A stretch of DNA of 64,000 nucleotides from Arachis hypogaea (GCF_003086295.3 NC_092042.1:45568137-45632136), one strand, 5' to 3'; positions 1 to 11,484 are shown, counted from the first letter of the stretch. The notes: generated by a model from the sequence alone, not told the origin. Program-made: numbers and translations.

Positions 1-575
1 GTAATCTTTTCAGAATGACTGCACTACATTCTTCAGTGAGGAAAACTTTTTCAGTTTCTCTCCAATCCTTCTTATGACTTAAGATCTCTTTCATGAACTT
101 AGCATAAGAGGGTATTTGCTCAAGTGCTTCTGCAAATGGAATCTTTATTTCAAGAGTTCTGAGATAGTCTGCAAAGCGGGAAAATTATTTATCCTGTTCT
201 ACTTGGCGGAGTTTCTGAGGATAAGGCATCTTGGCTTTATATTCTTCGACCTTAGTTGCTGCAGGTTTATTACCTACAGAAGTGGTTGGAGAAGTGTGCT
301 TAGGAGGGTTGTTATCAGCACTTGCAGGTGCCTGATCCCTCATTGGCGTTTGAACGCCATAATTGGGTGCTGAATGGGCATTTAATGCCAGATTGCCACC
401 CTTTTCTGGCGTTTGAATGCCAGAACTGGCATCTTTATTGGCGTTTAACACTAGGTTGCTGCCCTTTTCTGGCATTTGAACGCCAGAGTTGGCAGCTAAA
501 TGGGCATTTAACGCCAGTTTTTGACCCTTTTTCTAGCGTTTGAACGCCAGAACCATTCTTCTCTGGGTCTTACGG
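1..575 (-). pseudogene. E1 gag-protease linker, broken
   Basis: Minus-strand coding remnant of a Ty3/gypsy element, the part after the gag core and before protease. Reading from the high end, the frame first runs through a palindrome-derived repeat giving peptides such as GVQTPEKG and LALNAH. It then enters a conserved linker (KMPYPQKLRQVEQDK) and, after one stop, continues in the same frame with KIPFAEALEQIPSYAKFMKE, a block typical of plant Athila/Tat-like polyproteins. The stop near 185-187 is TAA where CAA (Gln) is expected. A second in-frame TAG lies near 528-535, at a CCAG/CTAG position of the palindrome. The protease would lie beyond base 1. The upstream part of the same frame resumes at 2789, on the other side of the solo LTR. 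Confidence 0.75.
340..552 (-). repeat. Palindrome array GGCGTTTRAACGCC inside the E1 frame
   Basis: At least four imperfect copies of TGGCGTTTGAACGCCA or TGGCATTTAACGCCAG, spaced about 45-60 bp. Here the array lies inside the translated frame of the element rather than in an untranslated region. Confidence 0.85.
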
Positions 576-580
576 TCCTC
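576..580. repeat. Target-site duplication of solo LTR F2a, left copy
   Basis: TCCTC directly precedes the TGATGCC start of the LTR. The same five bases follow its CATCA end at 2784-2788. Confidence 0.8.
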
Positions 581-843
581 TGATGCCAGGGCATCTAGGC
601 CAGTTTCACTGACTTTTTCTTTACTATTTTAGGATAGTTTCATGCATTTTTCCTAGTAAACAAGGCAAGTTTTGGGTGAAAATACACTTACACCTTCATT
701 CAAGCAACTATTGTGAATTTTGCATGATTTCATGAGATTTTTGCTAGAATTACATGATATTTTAGTGATGCATGATCTCATGATTTTGGCTAGAGCTTTG
801 ATGCACTTTAATTGCTTGGTTTCAGGACAAATGAAGCATGGAA

Positions 844-1700
844 GAATCACGTTAGCATTCACGTTAACTTAGTTAACGTGACTACTAACGTGGGATGGCA
901 ATTGACTTGCAACGTTAATGAGAAAAGTGATCACCAATAACGCCTGCAAAGCCATTTCATAGCCTACGTTAAGAGCCACGTTAACTAAGTTAACGTGGTA
1001 CTTAACGTAGAAGGAAAGGAGGACTCCACGTTAATGAGAAACGTGAACTCCAATAATGTTTCTCCTCAACGTTAGTGGTAAAAGTGAACACCACTAACGT
1101 TGGGAAACTAGGCAATGCCCCACGTTAAGAGTCATCTTAACTAAGTTAACGTGAACTCTAACATGGATAAGGATCAACAATGCCAACGTTAGTGACACTC
1201 ACTTTTGTCACTAACGTTGAATCATTTTCATTGCCTACGTTAACTCTCACGTTAAGATTGTTAACGTGAAAGTTAACGTGGAGTGGGGTTCAAGGAGCCA
1301 ACGTTAGTGACACTCACTTTTGTCACTAACGTTGGAAGATGGCTTCATTACTACGTTAAGAGCCACGTTAACTTAGTTAACGTGGACTCTAACGTAGGGG
1401 ATTAAGGCAAATGGAGCGTTAGTGACAAAGGTGAGTGTCACTAACGCTCTCGAAGGTGATAAGTGCCCACGTTAAGAGCTACGTTAGCTAAGCTAACGTA
1501 AGACCTAACGTGGGAGGAAAAGGGCAAGCAACGTTAATGGGAAAAGTGATTCCCATTAACGTTTGCGAAAAGGGGCACAAGCCAACGTTAATGGGAAAAG
1601 TGAGTCCCATTAACGTTGGCCAAGAATTGAGAATAACATGGGCATATGAGGGTGGAACGTTAGGGGAAAAGGTGAATGCCACTAACGTTCTCGCACCCAG
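844..1700 (+). repeat. Palindrome array with AACGTTAACGTT / ACGTTAGT core
   Basis: About a dozen hairpin units alternate two forms. One is CACGTTAACTTAGTTAACGTG and relatives; the other is AACGTTAGTG...CACTAACGTT with a short spacer. The arms are near perfect while the spacers vary (for example GACACTCACTTTTGTC). Confidence 0.9.
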
Positions 1701-2697
1701 AAATATATTCCACGATTAATCTCACTAAGTGCCTGAGCCTAATTCATATTTCTCTGCAAGCTGGGCCCACTAAAGATGAGAATTGCTTCAACTCAAAGTC
1801 CAAAGCCCACATCCAAGACTTGAAGAACTCACTAGAAGATCATGAAGAGTAGTATATATAGGAGTAGTTTTGAATAGTAGAGGACGTTTGGCATTTTGGG
1901 GGAACTACTCTCTGCATATTTACTTTTCTGTACTTCTATCATGGATTCTTCTTTTCTACCATTTTTGATTCCTAGAGCTATGAACAACTAAACCCATTTC
2001 ATTGGGTTAGGGAGCTCTGCTGTAATTTGATGGATCAATATTAATTTTCATTCTTCTTCTTCTATCTTTTCTCTTGATTTTACTAGAGAGCTTTCAATCT
2101 TAATTCAATTGGTTAGTTATCTTGGAAAAGAAACTCTCCATAATTGGATCTCTTTGGAGCCTTGGAAGAGGAATGAAGAGATCATGCTAGAATTGCTTTC
2201 TCATGCTGGACCAATTTGGGTTGGGATGGATATGTGACTATAATCCCCTCAATACTTGAATTGGGAAATGTATGTGGTATAATCAGTGACCATACTTCAT
2301 CTCTTCTCATGAGCAATTGACCAAGGAATTGGCTATTGATCAAGATTTGAGAGATTGAATTACCAAGGAATTGGTATTCAATCACTTAAGATTTCCAAGG
2401 AGATCAATGAATGCATTGATTGAGGAGGAGATGAGAATGAACTTGATCCGGAGAATTGCAACATCTCCTAAACCCAATGATTTCTCCATTTCTGATCTTA
2501 CCCATTCTCTTTAATTTCTGCCCTTTACTTTTATGAGCATTACCCCAATTCCCCATTTAAGATTCTGCACTTAAAATTTCTGTTATTTACTTTCTAGTCA
2601 TTTAAATTTCTGCATCTCAATCTAAATCCTGTTTAGCTCAACTAGCAATTTCTTCTAACTAAAGTTGCTTGACCAATCAATCCTTGTGGGATTCGAC

Positions 2698-2713
2698 CTC
2701 ACTCTATAGTGAG
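2698..2713 (+). other. U5 hairpin of F2a
   Basis: CTCACT-CTAT-AGTGAG, a perfect 6-bp stem with a 4-base loop. It lies between a conserved TGTGGGATTCGACC block and TTTTACTTGACGA. It is the counterpart of hairpins at 4739, 15242, 18413, 42756 and 44133. Confidence 0.7.
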
Positions 2714-2783
2714 TTTTTACTTGACGATAATTCAGTATACTTGTCGACGGAAAATTTGTTGAGAGACAAATTTCCATGCATCA

Positions 2784-2788
2784 TCCTC
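2784..2788. repeat. Target-site duplication of solo LTR F2a, right copy
   Basis: TCCTC, identical to 576-580. Confidence 0.8.
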
Positions 2789-3784
2789 AGAGGGATTTTG
2801 GGTAGTGAATTGGTCATCCTCTGTCAGATGTTCTTTTCTTGGCTTCCTACTGCTTTGATTTGAGATGTTCAATGTCTTTCCATTCCTTAAATGAACATCT
2901 TGGCAGTCTTTTATTATCTGCTTGGATAATTGCTGTTTTGTCTAATTTAATTATTTTTCCATATTCTGGTTAGCATCTTTGGTTTCTCGTAGCATCTCCT
3001 TAAATTCTGCTAGCTGTTTTGTTATAGAAAAGAGTTGTTGATTGAGTTCAGCAACTTGTTCTGGAGGACTAAATTCAGTGGATACTGTCTTAGCCTCTTC
3101 TTTCATAGAAGACTCACTTCTTAAGTACAGATGCTGATTTCTAGCAACCGTATCTATGAGCTCTTGAGCCTCTTCAATTATTTTTCTCATGTGTATAGAT
3201 CCACCAGCTGAGTGATCTAGAGATTTCTGGGCCTTTTCTGTAAGCCCATAGTAGAAGATGTCTAACTACACCCATTTTGAAAACATTTCAAATGGGCATT
3301 TCCTTAGCATCTCTCTGTACCTCTCCCAAGCGTCATAAAGGGATTCATTATCCTCTTGTTTAAAGCCTTGGATGTCCAGCCTTAATTGTGTCATCCTTTT
3401 TTGAGGAAAATATTGATTCAGGAATTTTTCTGATAACTGTTTTCATGTTTTTTTGCTTGTTGTAGGTTGATTATTTAACCACCTTTTGGCTTGATCTTTT
3501 ACAGCAAATGAAAACAGTAATAATCTGTAGATATCCTGATCTACTTCCTTATCACGTACCATGTCAGCAATCTGTAAGAACTGTGCCAGAAACTCAGTAG
3601 GTTCTTCCTATGGAAGACCGGAATACTGGCAATTTTACTGCACTATGATAATAAACTGGGGATTTAGCTCAAAATTACTGGTTCTGATGGGGGGTATACA
3701 GATACTACCCCCATATGAAGTAGTAGTGGGGTTACTATATGACCCCAGAGTCCTTCTGGACTGTTCAGTTCCACTTAGGTCCAT
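2789..3784 (-). pseudogene. gag: E1 gag pseudogene
   Basis: Degenerate Ty3/gypsy gag (structural capsid precursor) on the minus strand. The likely start ATG is at 3784 (MDLSGTEQSRRT). The frame keeps the Retrotrans_gag hallmarks: SICIPPIRTSNFELNPQ, FLAQFLQIADMVRDKEVD, RLLLFSFAVKDQAKRWL, KFLNQYFPQKRMTQLRLDI, NESLYDAWERYREMLRKCP and HMRKIIEEAQELIDTV. At least four in-frame stops interrupt it before 3190. Residues 3190-2951 form a clean stretch ending NQNMEK. Beyond that a DVHLRNGKTL-like C-terminal part is readable in another frame up to the solo LTR. It is more diverged from E2 and E3 gag than those are from each other, so E1 is a separate subfamily. The protein is certainly not functional. 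Confidence 0.8.
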
Positions 3785-4637
3785 GATGGAGAAAGGGAGG
3801 TGATGTGAATTGTGAATAAAATTTTATTTTAATATATAATTTTTTTCATTTTCGGACCGAAATAAATAATAATAATAATAAAATTGAAAACTAAAATAAT
3901 TAATTATTTAAAAAGATTTGAAAATTTTTTATGAGAATTTTCGAAAAAAATAAAGAGAGGGAAGGTGGTTAGGAAGTTTTGAAAAAGATATGATTTTAGA
4001 AATTTAAAAAAATTATGATTTGAAAAAGATATGATTTTTAAAAATTTTGACCAAGTCAACTCAAGGGATTCGAAAATAATGAGTAAATAAAGGAATATAT
4101 TTTTGAATTTAATGAGGAAAGAGAAAAATAGTAAAATAACACCAAACTTAAAATTTTTAGATCAAAACAAAGAAAACAAACAAGAAAAATCTGAATGTCA
4201 AGATGAACACCAAGAACACTTTGAAGATCAAGATGAACACCAAGAACAAATTTTGAAAATTTTTAAGAAAACAAAAACACAGAAGACACCAAACTTAAAA
4301 AAATTTATACTTTGGACACTGATAATTCGAAAATGTATAAGATAACAAGCAACAAAAGATACCAAACAAGAACAACTTGAAGATCAAGAAAGAACTAAGA
4401 ACACATAATTAAAAATATGAAGAAAAACTAAAAACATGCAAATGACACCAAACTTAAAACATAAAACTAAACTGAAAGAAAAATAAAAAATTAATAAAGA
4501 AAAATAGGATTTTTGAAAGATTTTTGAAAAGAAAAAAAATAGATGATGCAACTCTAGTGACTCTAAACCAAAAAAGATAAAAAAATTTTCCTAATCTAAG
4601 TAAAAGGATGAACCGTCAGTTGTCCAAACTTGAACAA
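3785..4637 (-). mobile_element. E1 5' leader between PBS and gag
   Basis: AT-rich untranslated leader of E1 (minus strand). It contains at least three copies of ACACCAAACTTAAA (about 4140, 4283 and 4443), a motif that recurs in E2 and E3 leaders and next to their 3' LTRs, and a repeated GATGAACACCAAGAACA unit (about 4203-4255). I see no coding potential. Confidence 0.7.
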
Positions 4638-4655
4638 TCCCCGGCAACAGCGCCA
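4638..4655 (-). other. E1 primer-binding site, tRNA-Asp type
   Basis: The plus strand reads TCCCCGGCAACAGCGCCA, matching the 3' end of plant tRNA-Asp at all but one base as I recall it (ACGG to ACAG). It lies six bases from the LTR end, the usual place for the minus-strand primer site. Athila-type elements use tRNA-Asp. Confidence 0.8.
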
Positions 4656-4661
4656 AAAACT

Positions 4662-6280
4662 TGGTGCACGAAATTGCAATCACACTTTTGCAACTCCGCA
4701 AAACTAACCAGCAAGTGCAATGGGTCGTCCAGGTAATACCTTACGTGAGTAAGGGTCGATCCCACGGAGATTGCCGGCTTGAAGCAAGCTATGGTTATCT
4801 TGTAACTCTTAGTCAGAAGATTAATAATAAAAAGGATTTTGTTTGTAAAAAGTAAAAGAGCATGAAAAGAATGGTACTTGTTATTCAATAATAGAGAGCA
4901 GGTTGAGGTTTCGGAGTTGCTCTGTCTTTTGAATTTCTGCTTTCCTACTGTCTTCTTCTTCCAAAAACGCATGTCCCTTCCATGGTAGGCTGTATGTTGG
5001 TGGATCACCGTTGTCAATAGCTACCATCCATCCTCTCAGTGAAAACATGTCCTCTACAGTCTCCCGTATGGCTAATCATCTGTCGATTCTCACTTGTGTC
5101 AGAATAGGATACATTTATCCTTTTGCACACTATCACTGCACCCAACATTCGTGAGTTTGAAGTTCGTCACAGTCATCCCATCTCAGATCCTACTCGGAAT
5201 ACCACAGACAAGGTTTAGACTTTCCGGATCTCAGGAATGCTGCTAATTGGTTCTAGCCTCTACCACGAAGGTTCAGATCTCACGAGTTTGAGTGCTCTAT
5301 TGTTAGGAGATGCAGGTCAAACTCGTGGATTAGAAACCCAAGAGATACATACTCAAGCTATCGCCCAATGACTACGTTGAGCTTATGTAGAACAAAAGTG
5401 GTTGTCAGACATGCGTTCATAAGTTGGGAAATAATGATGAGTGTCATGGATCATCATATTCTCCATGTTGAAATATGAGTGAGTATCTTAGAATAGAAAC
5501 AAACGTGATTGAATAGAAAATAGTAGTAATTGCATTAATCCATGGAAACACAGCAGAGCTCCTCACCCCCACCTATGGGGTTTAGAGGTTCATACTATAG
5601 AAGATACAATAGGATTTGTCAAAAATATCATAAGTCCCAAAATAAATATCTAAAAGTACTTTTTATACTAAACTAGTAACCTAGGTTCACAGAGAATGAG
5701 TAACTAGATGCAGAGAGTGTAGAAATCCACTTCCAGGGCTTCCTTGGTGAGTGTTTGGGCTGATCTTCCTAGCTTTCACGTGCATGTGCCGTTTCTGGAT
5801 TAAAACGCCAGCTTGGATGCCAGTTTGGGCGTTTAACTCCAGCTTTGGTGCCAGTTCTGGCGTTTTACGCCAGAAAAGGGTCTCTGGTGAGCGTTTAAAC
5901 GCCAGTTTGGCCCATCAAATCTCGGGCAAAGTATAGACTATCATATATTGCTGGAAAGCCCAAGATGTCTACTTTCCAACACAATCAAAAGAGCGACAAT
6001 TGGGTTTCTGTACCTCCAGAAAATCCACTTCAAGTGCAGGAGGGTCAGAATCCAGCAGCATCTGCAGTTCTTTTTTAGCCTCTGTATCAGATTTTTGCTC
6101 AGGTCCCTCAATTTCAGTCAGAAAATACCTGAAATTACAAAAAAATACACCAACTCATAGTAAAGTCCAGAAATGTGATTTTTGTATAAAATTTAATAAA
6201 AATACAGCAAAAAGTGAATAAAATATGCTAAAAACTATATGAAAATACTACCAAAAAGCGTATAAAATATCTGCTCATCA
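4662..6280 (-). mobile_element. E1 5' LTR
   Basis: About 1.6 kb, bounded by TGGTGCACG and GCTCATCA on the plus strand (TGATGAGC...GTGCACCA in sense). On the sense strand it holds GGCGTTTAA-type palindromes in U3 (about 5794-5905), a TATA box at about 5661-5667, a GGAGCTCTGCTGT block (about 5552-5564), and the U5 hairpin CCTTAC-GTGA-GTAAGG at 4739-4754. It is inserted in the 3' LTR of E2, whose sequence resumes at 6281 in mid-LTR. The partner LTR of E1 is outside the window, so no target duplication can be checked. Confidence 0.85.
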
Positions 6281-7671
6281 GCTACCATCCGTCCTCTCAG
6301 TGAAAATGGTCCAGCTATGGTTTTTGTATGGCTAATTAACCGTCGGATTTCTTTTCTAGGATGAAAAATACCAGGCACAGCTACCGCACGGCTAATCATC
6401 TGTCGGTTCTCACTTGTGTTGGAATAGGATCTCTCTATCCTTTTGCACACTGTCACTGCACCCAATAGTCGTGAGTTTGAAGCTCGTCACACTCATCCCA
6501 TCCCAGATCCTACCCGGAATATCACAGACAAGGTTTAGACTTTTCGGATCTCGAGAATGCTGCCAATTGGTTCTAGCCTATACCATGAAGGTTCTAATCT
6601 CATGGATTCGAATGCTCTGTTGTCAGGAGAGGTGAGTCAAATCCGTGGATCAGAAACCCAAGAGACTATACTCCAGCTTTCATCCAATGACTACGTTGAA
6701 CATCATGAAGACCGCTTGTGGTTGTCAGGCACGCGGATCTTGGCTAAGTGAGTAACGAAGATAGTGGGTGATTGTCACAGGTCACCCCTTCATTCTGAAT
6801 TAACTGAATTAAGTACGAGAGTATATCTTGGAGAAGAAGTAAGTGTGAATTGAAAGAGAAACAATAGTACTTGCATTAATTCATGAAGAACAGCAGAGCT
6901 CCGCACCTTAATCTATGAGGCGTAGAAACTCCACCGTTGGAAAATACATAAGAGAAAAAGGTCTAGGAATGGCCGAATGGCCAGCCTCTCCAGATATAAA
7001 AAATCGCATAAAAGTCTGAAAAAGGGATCCGAATACAATAGGAAAAGTGCTATTTATACTAAACTAGTTACTAGGGATTACAAAAAATAAGTAACTAAGT
7101 GCAGATAGTGCAGAAATCCACTTTCGGGTCCCACTTGGTGTGTACTTGGGCTGAGCATTGAGCTTTACACGTGCATAGGCTTTTTCTGGAGTTAAACGCC
7201 AGCTTGGATGCCAGTTTGGGCGTTTAACTCCCGCTCTAGTGCCAGTTCCGACATTTTACGCCAAACAAGGGTCTCTGGTGGGCGTTTTATCGCCAGTTTG
7301 GGCCATCAAATTTCGGGCAAAATATGAACTATTATATATTGCTGAAAAGTATAAGATGTTAGCTTTCCATATCAATTAAGAACGCTCCAATTGGAGTTTT
7401 GTAGCTCTAGAAAGACGCATTTGAGTGGAGAGAGGTCAGAATCCAACAGCATCTGCAGTCCTTTCTCAGCCTCTGAATCAGATTTTTGCTCAGGTCCCTC
7501 AACTTCAGCCAGAAAATACCTGAAATTATAGAAAAATACACAAACTCAAAGTAAAGTCTAGAAATGTGATTTTTGTATAAAAACTAATAAAAATATAATA
7601 AAAAGTAACTAAAACATACTAAAAACAACCTAAAAATAATGCCAAAAAGCGTATAAATTATCCGCTCATCA
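6281..7671 (-). mobile_element. E2 3' LTR, truncated by E1 insertion
   Basis: Starts abruptly at GCTACCATCCG, which corresponds to 15533 in the E2 5' LTR, so about 373 bp of its end lie beyond E1. It ends with CCGCTCATCA at 7671. The TATA box is at 7051-7058 and U3 palindromes are at about 7186-7300. It aligns well with 15533-16927; several percent divergence by eye indicates an old element. Confidence 0.85.
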
Positions 7672-9062
7672 CAACACCAAACTTAAATTGTTGCTTGTCC
7701 CCAAGCAACTAAAAACAAAATAGGATAAAAAGAAGAGAAAATACAATAAATTTCAAAATATCAATGAAGGTTAGTTCCAATTAGATAAGCGGGACTAGTA
7801 GCTTTTTGCTTCTGAACAGTTTTGGCATCTCACTTTATCCTTTGAAGTTCAGAATGATTGGCATCCATAGGAACTCAGAATTGAGATAGTGTTATTGATT
7901 CTCTTAGTTTAGTATGTTGATTCTTTAACACAGCTACTTTATGAGTCTTAGCCGTGACCCTTAGCATTTTGTTTTCCAGTATTACCACCAGATACATAAA
8001 TGCCACGGACACATAACTGGGTGAACCTTTTCAGATTGTGACTCAGCTTTGCTAGAGCCCCTAGTTAGAGGTGCCCAGAGTTCTTAAGCACACTCTTTTG
8101 CGTTGGATCATGACTTTAACCATTCAACCCCAAGCTTTTCACTTGGACCTACATGACACAAGCACATGGTTAGGGACATCTTGAATTAGCCGCTTAGCCC
8201 AGTATTTTATTCCTTTGGGCCCTCCTATCCATTAATGCTCAAAGCCTTGGATCCATTTTACCCTTGCCTTTTAGTTTTAAAGGGTTATTGGCTTTTTCTG
8301 CTAGCTTTTTCTTTTTCTTTCTTTTTCTTTCTTTTTCGCCATTTTTTTTTCCGCAAGCTTTATATTTTTCACTACTTTTTCTTGCTTCAAGAATCAGTTT
8401 TATGATTTTTCAGATTATCAATAACATTTCTCTTTTTTCATTATTCTTTCAAGAGCCAACAATTTTAACATTCATAAACTTCACTATCAAAAATATGCAT
8501 TGTTCAAGCATTCATTCAGAAAACAAAAAGTATTGCCACCACATCAAAATAATTAAACTATTTTCAAGATAAATTTTGAAATTCATGAACTTCTTGCTCT
8601 TTTGCAAATAAAAACATTTTTCATTTAAGAAAGGTGCGAGATTCATGGAATCATTCATAGCTTTAAGACATAGACTCTAAACACTAATGATCATGTAATA
8701 AAGACAAAAACACAGACAAAACATAAAGCAAATAAAACAAAAAATAGAAAAATAGGAACAAGAAAATTAGAGAACGGGTCCACCTTAGTGACGGCGGCTA
8801 GTTCTTCCTCTTGAAGATCCTATGGAGTGCTTTAGCTCCTCAATATCTCTTCCTTGCCTTTGTTGCTCCTCCCTCATGGCTCTTTGGTCCTCTCTGATTT
8901 CATGGAGGATAATGGAGTTCTCTTGGTGCTCCATCATTAGTTGCTCCATGTTAGAACTCAATTCTCCTAAAGAGGTGTTGAGTTGCTCCCAATAGTTGTG
9001 TAGAGGGAAATGATCCCTTGAGGCATCTTCGTGATTTCTTGATGAGGGGCTTCCTCGTGCTC
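7672..9062 (-). mobile_element. E2 3' non-coding internal region
   Basis: It begins at the LTR with CAACACCAAACTTAAATTG followed by a GTTGCTTGTCCCCAAGCAAC near-palindrome (7690-7709). The same block adjoins the E3 3' LTR at 45666, so this is a fixed 3' terminal module. It continues with unique sequence and a CTTTTT-rich tract (about 8292-8345), and ends in non-coding DNA before the accessory ORF. Part of it recurs at 43490-44009. Confidence 0.7.
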
Positions 9063-9940
9063 TTACTGAGGTCCATGGGTTGGCTCTCTTGTTTGCTCTA
9101 TCCTCTTTTTAGTTATGGGCTTGTTTGCTTCAATGAGGATACCTTCCTCTATGACAATTCCAGCTGAATTACATAGGTGATAAATGAGATGAGGGAAGGC
9201 TAACCTTGCCAAAGTGGAGGGCTTATCAGCCACCTTGTATATTTCTAGAGGTATGATCTCATGAACTTCCACTTCCTCTCCAATCATGATACTATGGATC
9301 ATGATAGCCCGAAATACAGTTACTTTGGACCAGTTGCTAGTAGGAATGATAGAGCATTGGATGAACTCCAACCATCCTCTAGTCAAGGGTTTGAAGTCAG
9401 GCCTTCTTAGTTGAACTGGCTTGTCTTTGGAGTCTCTCTTCCATTGGGCTCCTTCCACACAGATATTCATGAGGACTTGGTCCAACCTTTGATCAAAGTT
9501 GACCCTTCTAGTGAAAAGATGAGGATATCCTTGCATCATTGGCAAGTTGAATGCAAACCTCAGTTTTCAGACTAAAATCCAAGTATTTCCCTCGAACCAT
9601 TGTGAGCCAATTCTTTGGGTTCGGGTTCACACTTTGATCATGGTTCTTAGTGATCCATGCATTAGCATAAAACTCTTGAACCATTAAGATTCCGACTTGT
9701 TGGATGGGGATGGTGAGAACTTCCCAACCTCTTCTCCGAACCTCACATCGAATCTCCAGATATTCACTCTTTTTGAGCATGAAGGGAACCTCGGGGATCA
9801 CTTTTTTTCTTGGCCACAACTTCATAGAAGTGGTCGTTATGGACTTTTGAGATGAATCTCTCCATCTCCCAAGACTCAGAGGTGGAAGCAACTGCCTTCC
9901 CTTTCCTCTTTCTAGAGGTTTCTCTGGCGTCGGGTGCCAT
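9063..9940 (-). pseudogene. E2 accessory ORF, two frameshifts
   Basis: A minus-strand frame beginning at ATG 9940 (MAPDARETSRKRKGK) and running about 290 codons to 9063. Two single-base shifts break it. One is in an A-run near 9806, after YEVVAKKK; the other is near 9550, after YLDFSLKTEV. Conserved-looking stretches are VPFMLKKSEYLEIRCEV, IQQVGILMVQEFYANAW, VRGKYLDFS, VNFDQRLDQVLMNICV and LEFIQCSIIPTSNWSKVTVF. This resembles the 'putative plant transposon protein' domain often annotated in legume LTR elements between the polyprotein and the 3' LTR. That is recognition from memory, not a search. Function unknown; no membrane segment or nuclease motif was seen. An ACACCAAACTTAAA motif lies about 40 bases before the start. 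Confidence 0.6.
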
Positions 9941-10906
9941 TAATGGTTACGAAAAAACAAAAAGCAGAGCTTTTTCCCACACCAAACTTAAAAGATTTGC
10001 TCATCCTCGAGCAAAAGAAGAAAGAAAGGAGGAGAAGAAGAAGAAATGGAGGATATATAAGGGTATGAATGGTTCGGCCAAGGGGGTGATGAAGTGTTTT
10101 TTATGTGTGAAAGTGGAGGAGTAAAGAGGGGTATTTATAGGGTAAGGGAGAGAGAGAATCCGTGTGAGAGGGGGTGGGTTGGGAGGGAAAACTTTTGAAT
10201 TTGAATGGTGAGGTAGGTGGGGTTTATGATGGGTTTTTGGGGAATAGTGGATGGATGTGAGTGGTGAAGAGATTATAGGGAAGAGGTTAGGATTTGATAG
10301 GTGAATGGTGTTTGGGGAAGAGCGTTATGGAAAGGTGTGAAGAGGAGAAAGAGTGAGTTGGGATAGGTGGAGATCCTGTGGGATCCACAGATCCTGAGGT
10401 GTCAAGGATTTTTCATCCCTGCATCTTTCTGGCATTTAAATGCCCTCTGTGTGCCATTTCTGGCATTTAACGCCAGCTCTGCTGGCCATTCTGGCATTAA
10501 ACGCCAGTTAGATACCAAACACTCCTTTTCTGGCGTTAAACACCAGTCTGTCTGCCAATTCTGGCGTTTAACGCCCAGAATGCTGCCAGACTGTGTGTTA
10601 AACGCCCATTCTACTACCCTTACTGGCGTTTAAATGCCAGTAAGCCTGTCCTCCAGGGTGTGCTTTTTGTGATGCTGTTTTTTATTCCACTTTAATTCTG
10701 CAGCTGTTTTTGTGACTCCACATGATCATCAACCTAAAGAAAACATAAACTAATAATGGAAAATAAAATGAAAAAGTAATAAACATAGATAAATGAGATT
10801 GGGTTGCTTCCCAATAAGCGCTTCTTTAATGTCAATAGCTTGACAGTGAGCTCTTTCAGAGCTTCACAGATCCTCAGAGCATGATTGTGGCCTCCCAACA
10901 CCAAAC
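9941..10906 (-). mobile_element. E2 spacer between protease and accessory ORF, with palindromes
   Basis: Non-coding. Close to the accessory ORF is a purine-rich stretch (GGAGGAGAAGAAGAAG and similar, about 10015-10350). Then comes a palindrome array of GGCATTTAAATGCC / GGCGTTTAACGCC type (about 10428-10642) and a block shared with other members. ACACCAAACTTA copies lie at about 9980 and 10898. Confidence 0.65.
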
Positions 10907-11469
10907 TTAGAATTTGAGTGTGGGGGCTCTGCTTGACACTGTATGGAGGGAATTGGATGAAGCTTTTTCATGCTTTTTCTCCATGTTTATAGAAGAAGAT
11001 CCTTGAGCCTTAAACACAAAGTAGTCTTCATTCAATTGAAGGACTAACTCTCCTCTATCCACATCAATCACAGCCCTTGCTGTGGCTAGGAAGGGTCTTC
11101 CAATGCTGTGGCTAGGAAGGGTCTTCCAAAGATGATAGATTCATCCTCATCCTTTCTAATGTCTAGGATTATGAAGCCAGCAGGGATGTAAATGCCTTCA
11201 ATTTTCACTAAGACATCCTCTGCAAGTCCATAAGCCTGTTTTATTGATTTGTCTGCCATCTCTAGTGAGATTCTTGCAGCTTGTACCTCAAAGATTCCTA
11301 GTTTCTCCATTACAGAGAGTGGCATGAGGTTTATACCTGACCCCAGGTCACACAGGGCCTTCTCAAAGGTCATGGTGCCTATGGTACAAGGTATTAAGAA
11401 CCTTCCGGGATTTGGTTTCTTCTGAGGTAATTTCTGCTGAACCAAGGTATTCAGTTCATTGATGAGCAA
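10907..11469 (-). pseudogene. E2 retropepsin-like protease, frameshifted by a 26-bp duplication
   Basis: Aspartic protease region of the polyprotein (it would release gag and enzyme parts during particle maturation). Visible are FLIPCTIGTMTFEKALCDLG with the catalytic DLG (usual family form D[LT]GAS, here DLGSG), INLMPLSVMEKLG, and IIFGRPFLATA, the second retropepsin half. Directly after it a 26-bp tandem duplication (11079-11104 and 11105-11130) shifts the frame and ends translation at 11086. The expected continuation (VIDVDRGELVLQLNEDYF) is present downstream in another frame, to a stop near 10907. No reverse transcriptase, RNase H or integrase follows. The protease is in the same frame as the gag C-terminus, separated by a single TAG. 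Confidence 0.75.
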
Positions 11470-11484
11470 TGGAGGTTCATCCTC

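Larger units (their letters stand above)
581..2783 (+). mobile_element. Solo LTR F2a (Athila/Tat-like)
   Basis: A 2.2-kb LTR starting TGATGCC and ending GCATCA, flanked by an exact 5-bp duplication TCCTC, with no internal region: a solo LTR. In order it holds an AT-rich start, a palindrome array of AACGTTAACGTT type (about 844-1700), a TATA box (TATATATA, about 1853-1860), a GGAGCTCTGCTGT block (about 2010-2022), and near the end a hairpin CTCACT-CTAT-AGTGAG followed by TTTTACTTG. It is inserted in the gag-linker frame of E1, which reads on when the LTR and one TSD copy are set aside. It is related to the LTR at 16928-18510 in its 3' half, but its palindrome core is entirely different. Confidence 0.8.

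Noticed and set aside
116..373. Plus-strand frame of 85 codons
   Set aside because: Antisense to the E1 linker frame, which has clear family similarity.
340..552. Regularly spaced repeats resembling a CRISPR array
   Set aside because: Units are imperfect palindromes with related spacers inside a retrotransposon in plant nuclear DNA; no cas genes.
8264..8572. Phe-rich plus-strand frame of 102 codons
   Set aside because: Product of a CT-rich tract in E2 non-coding sequence; no domain.
9852..10124. Plus-strand frame of 90 codons
   Set aside because: Antisense overlap with the accessory ORF start and a purine-rich repeat.
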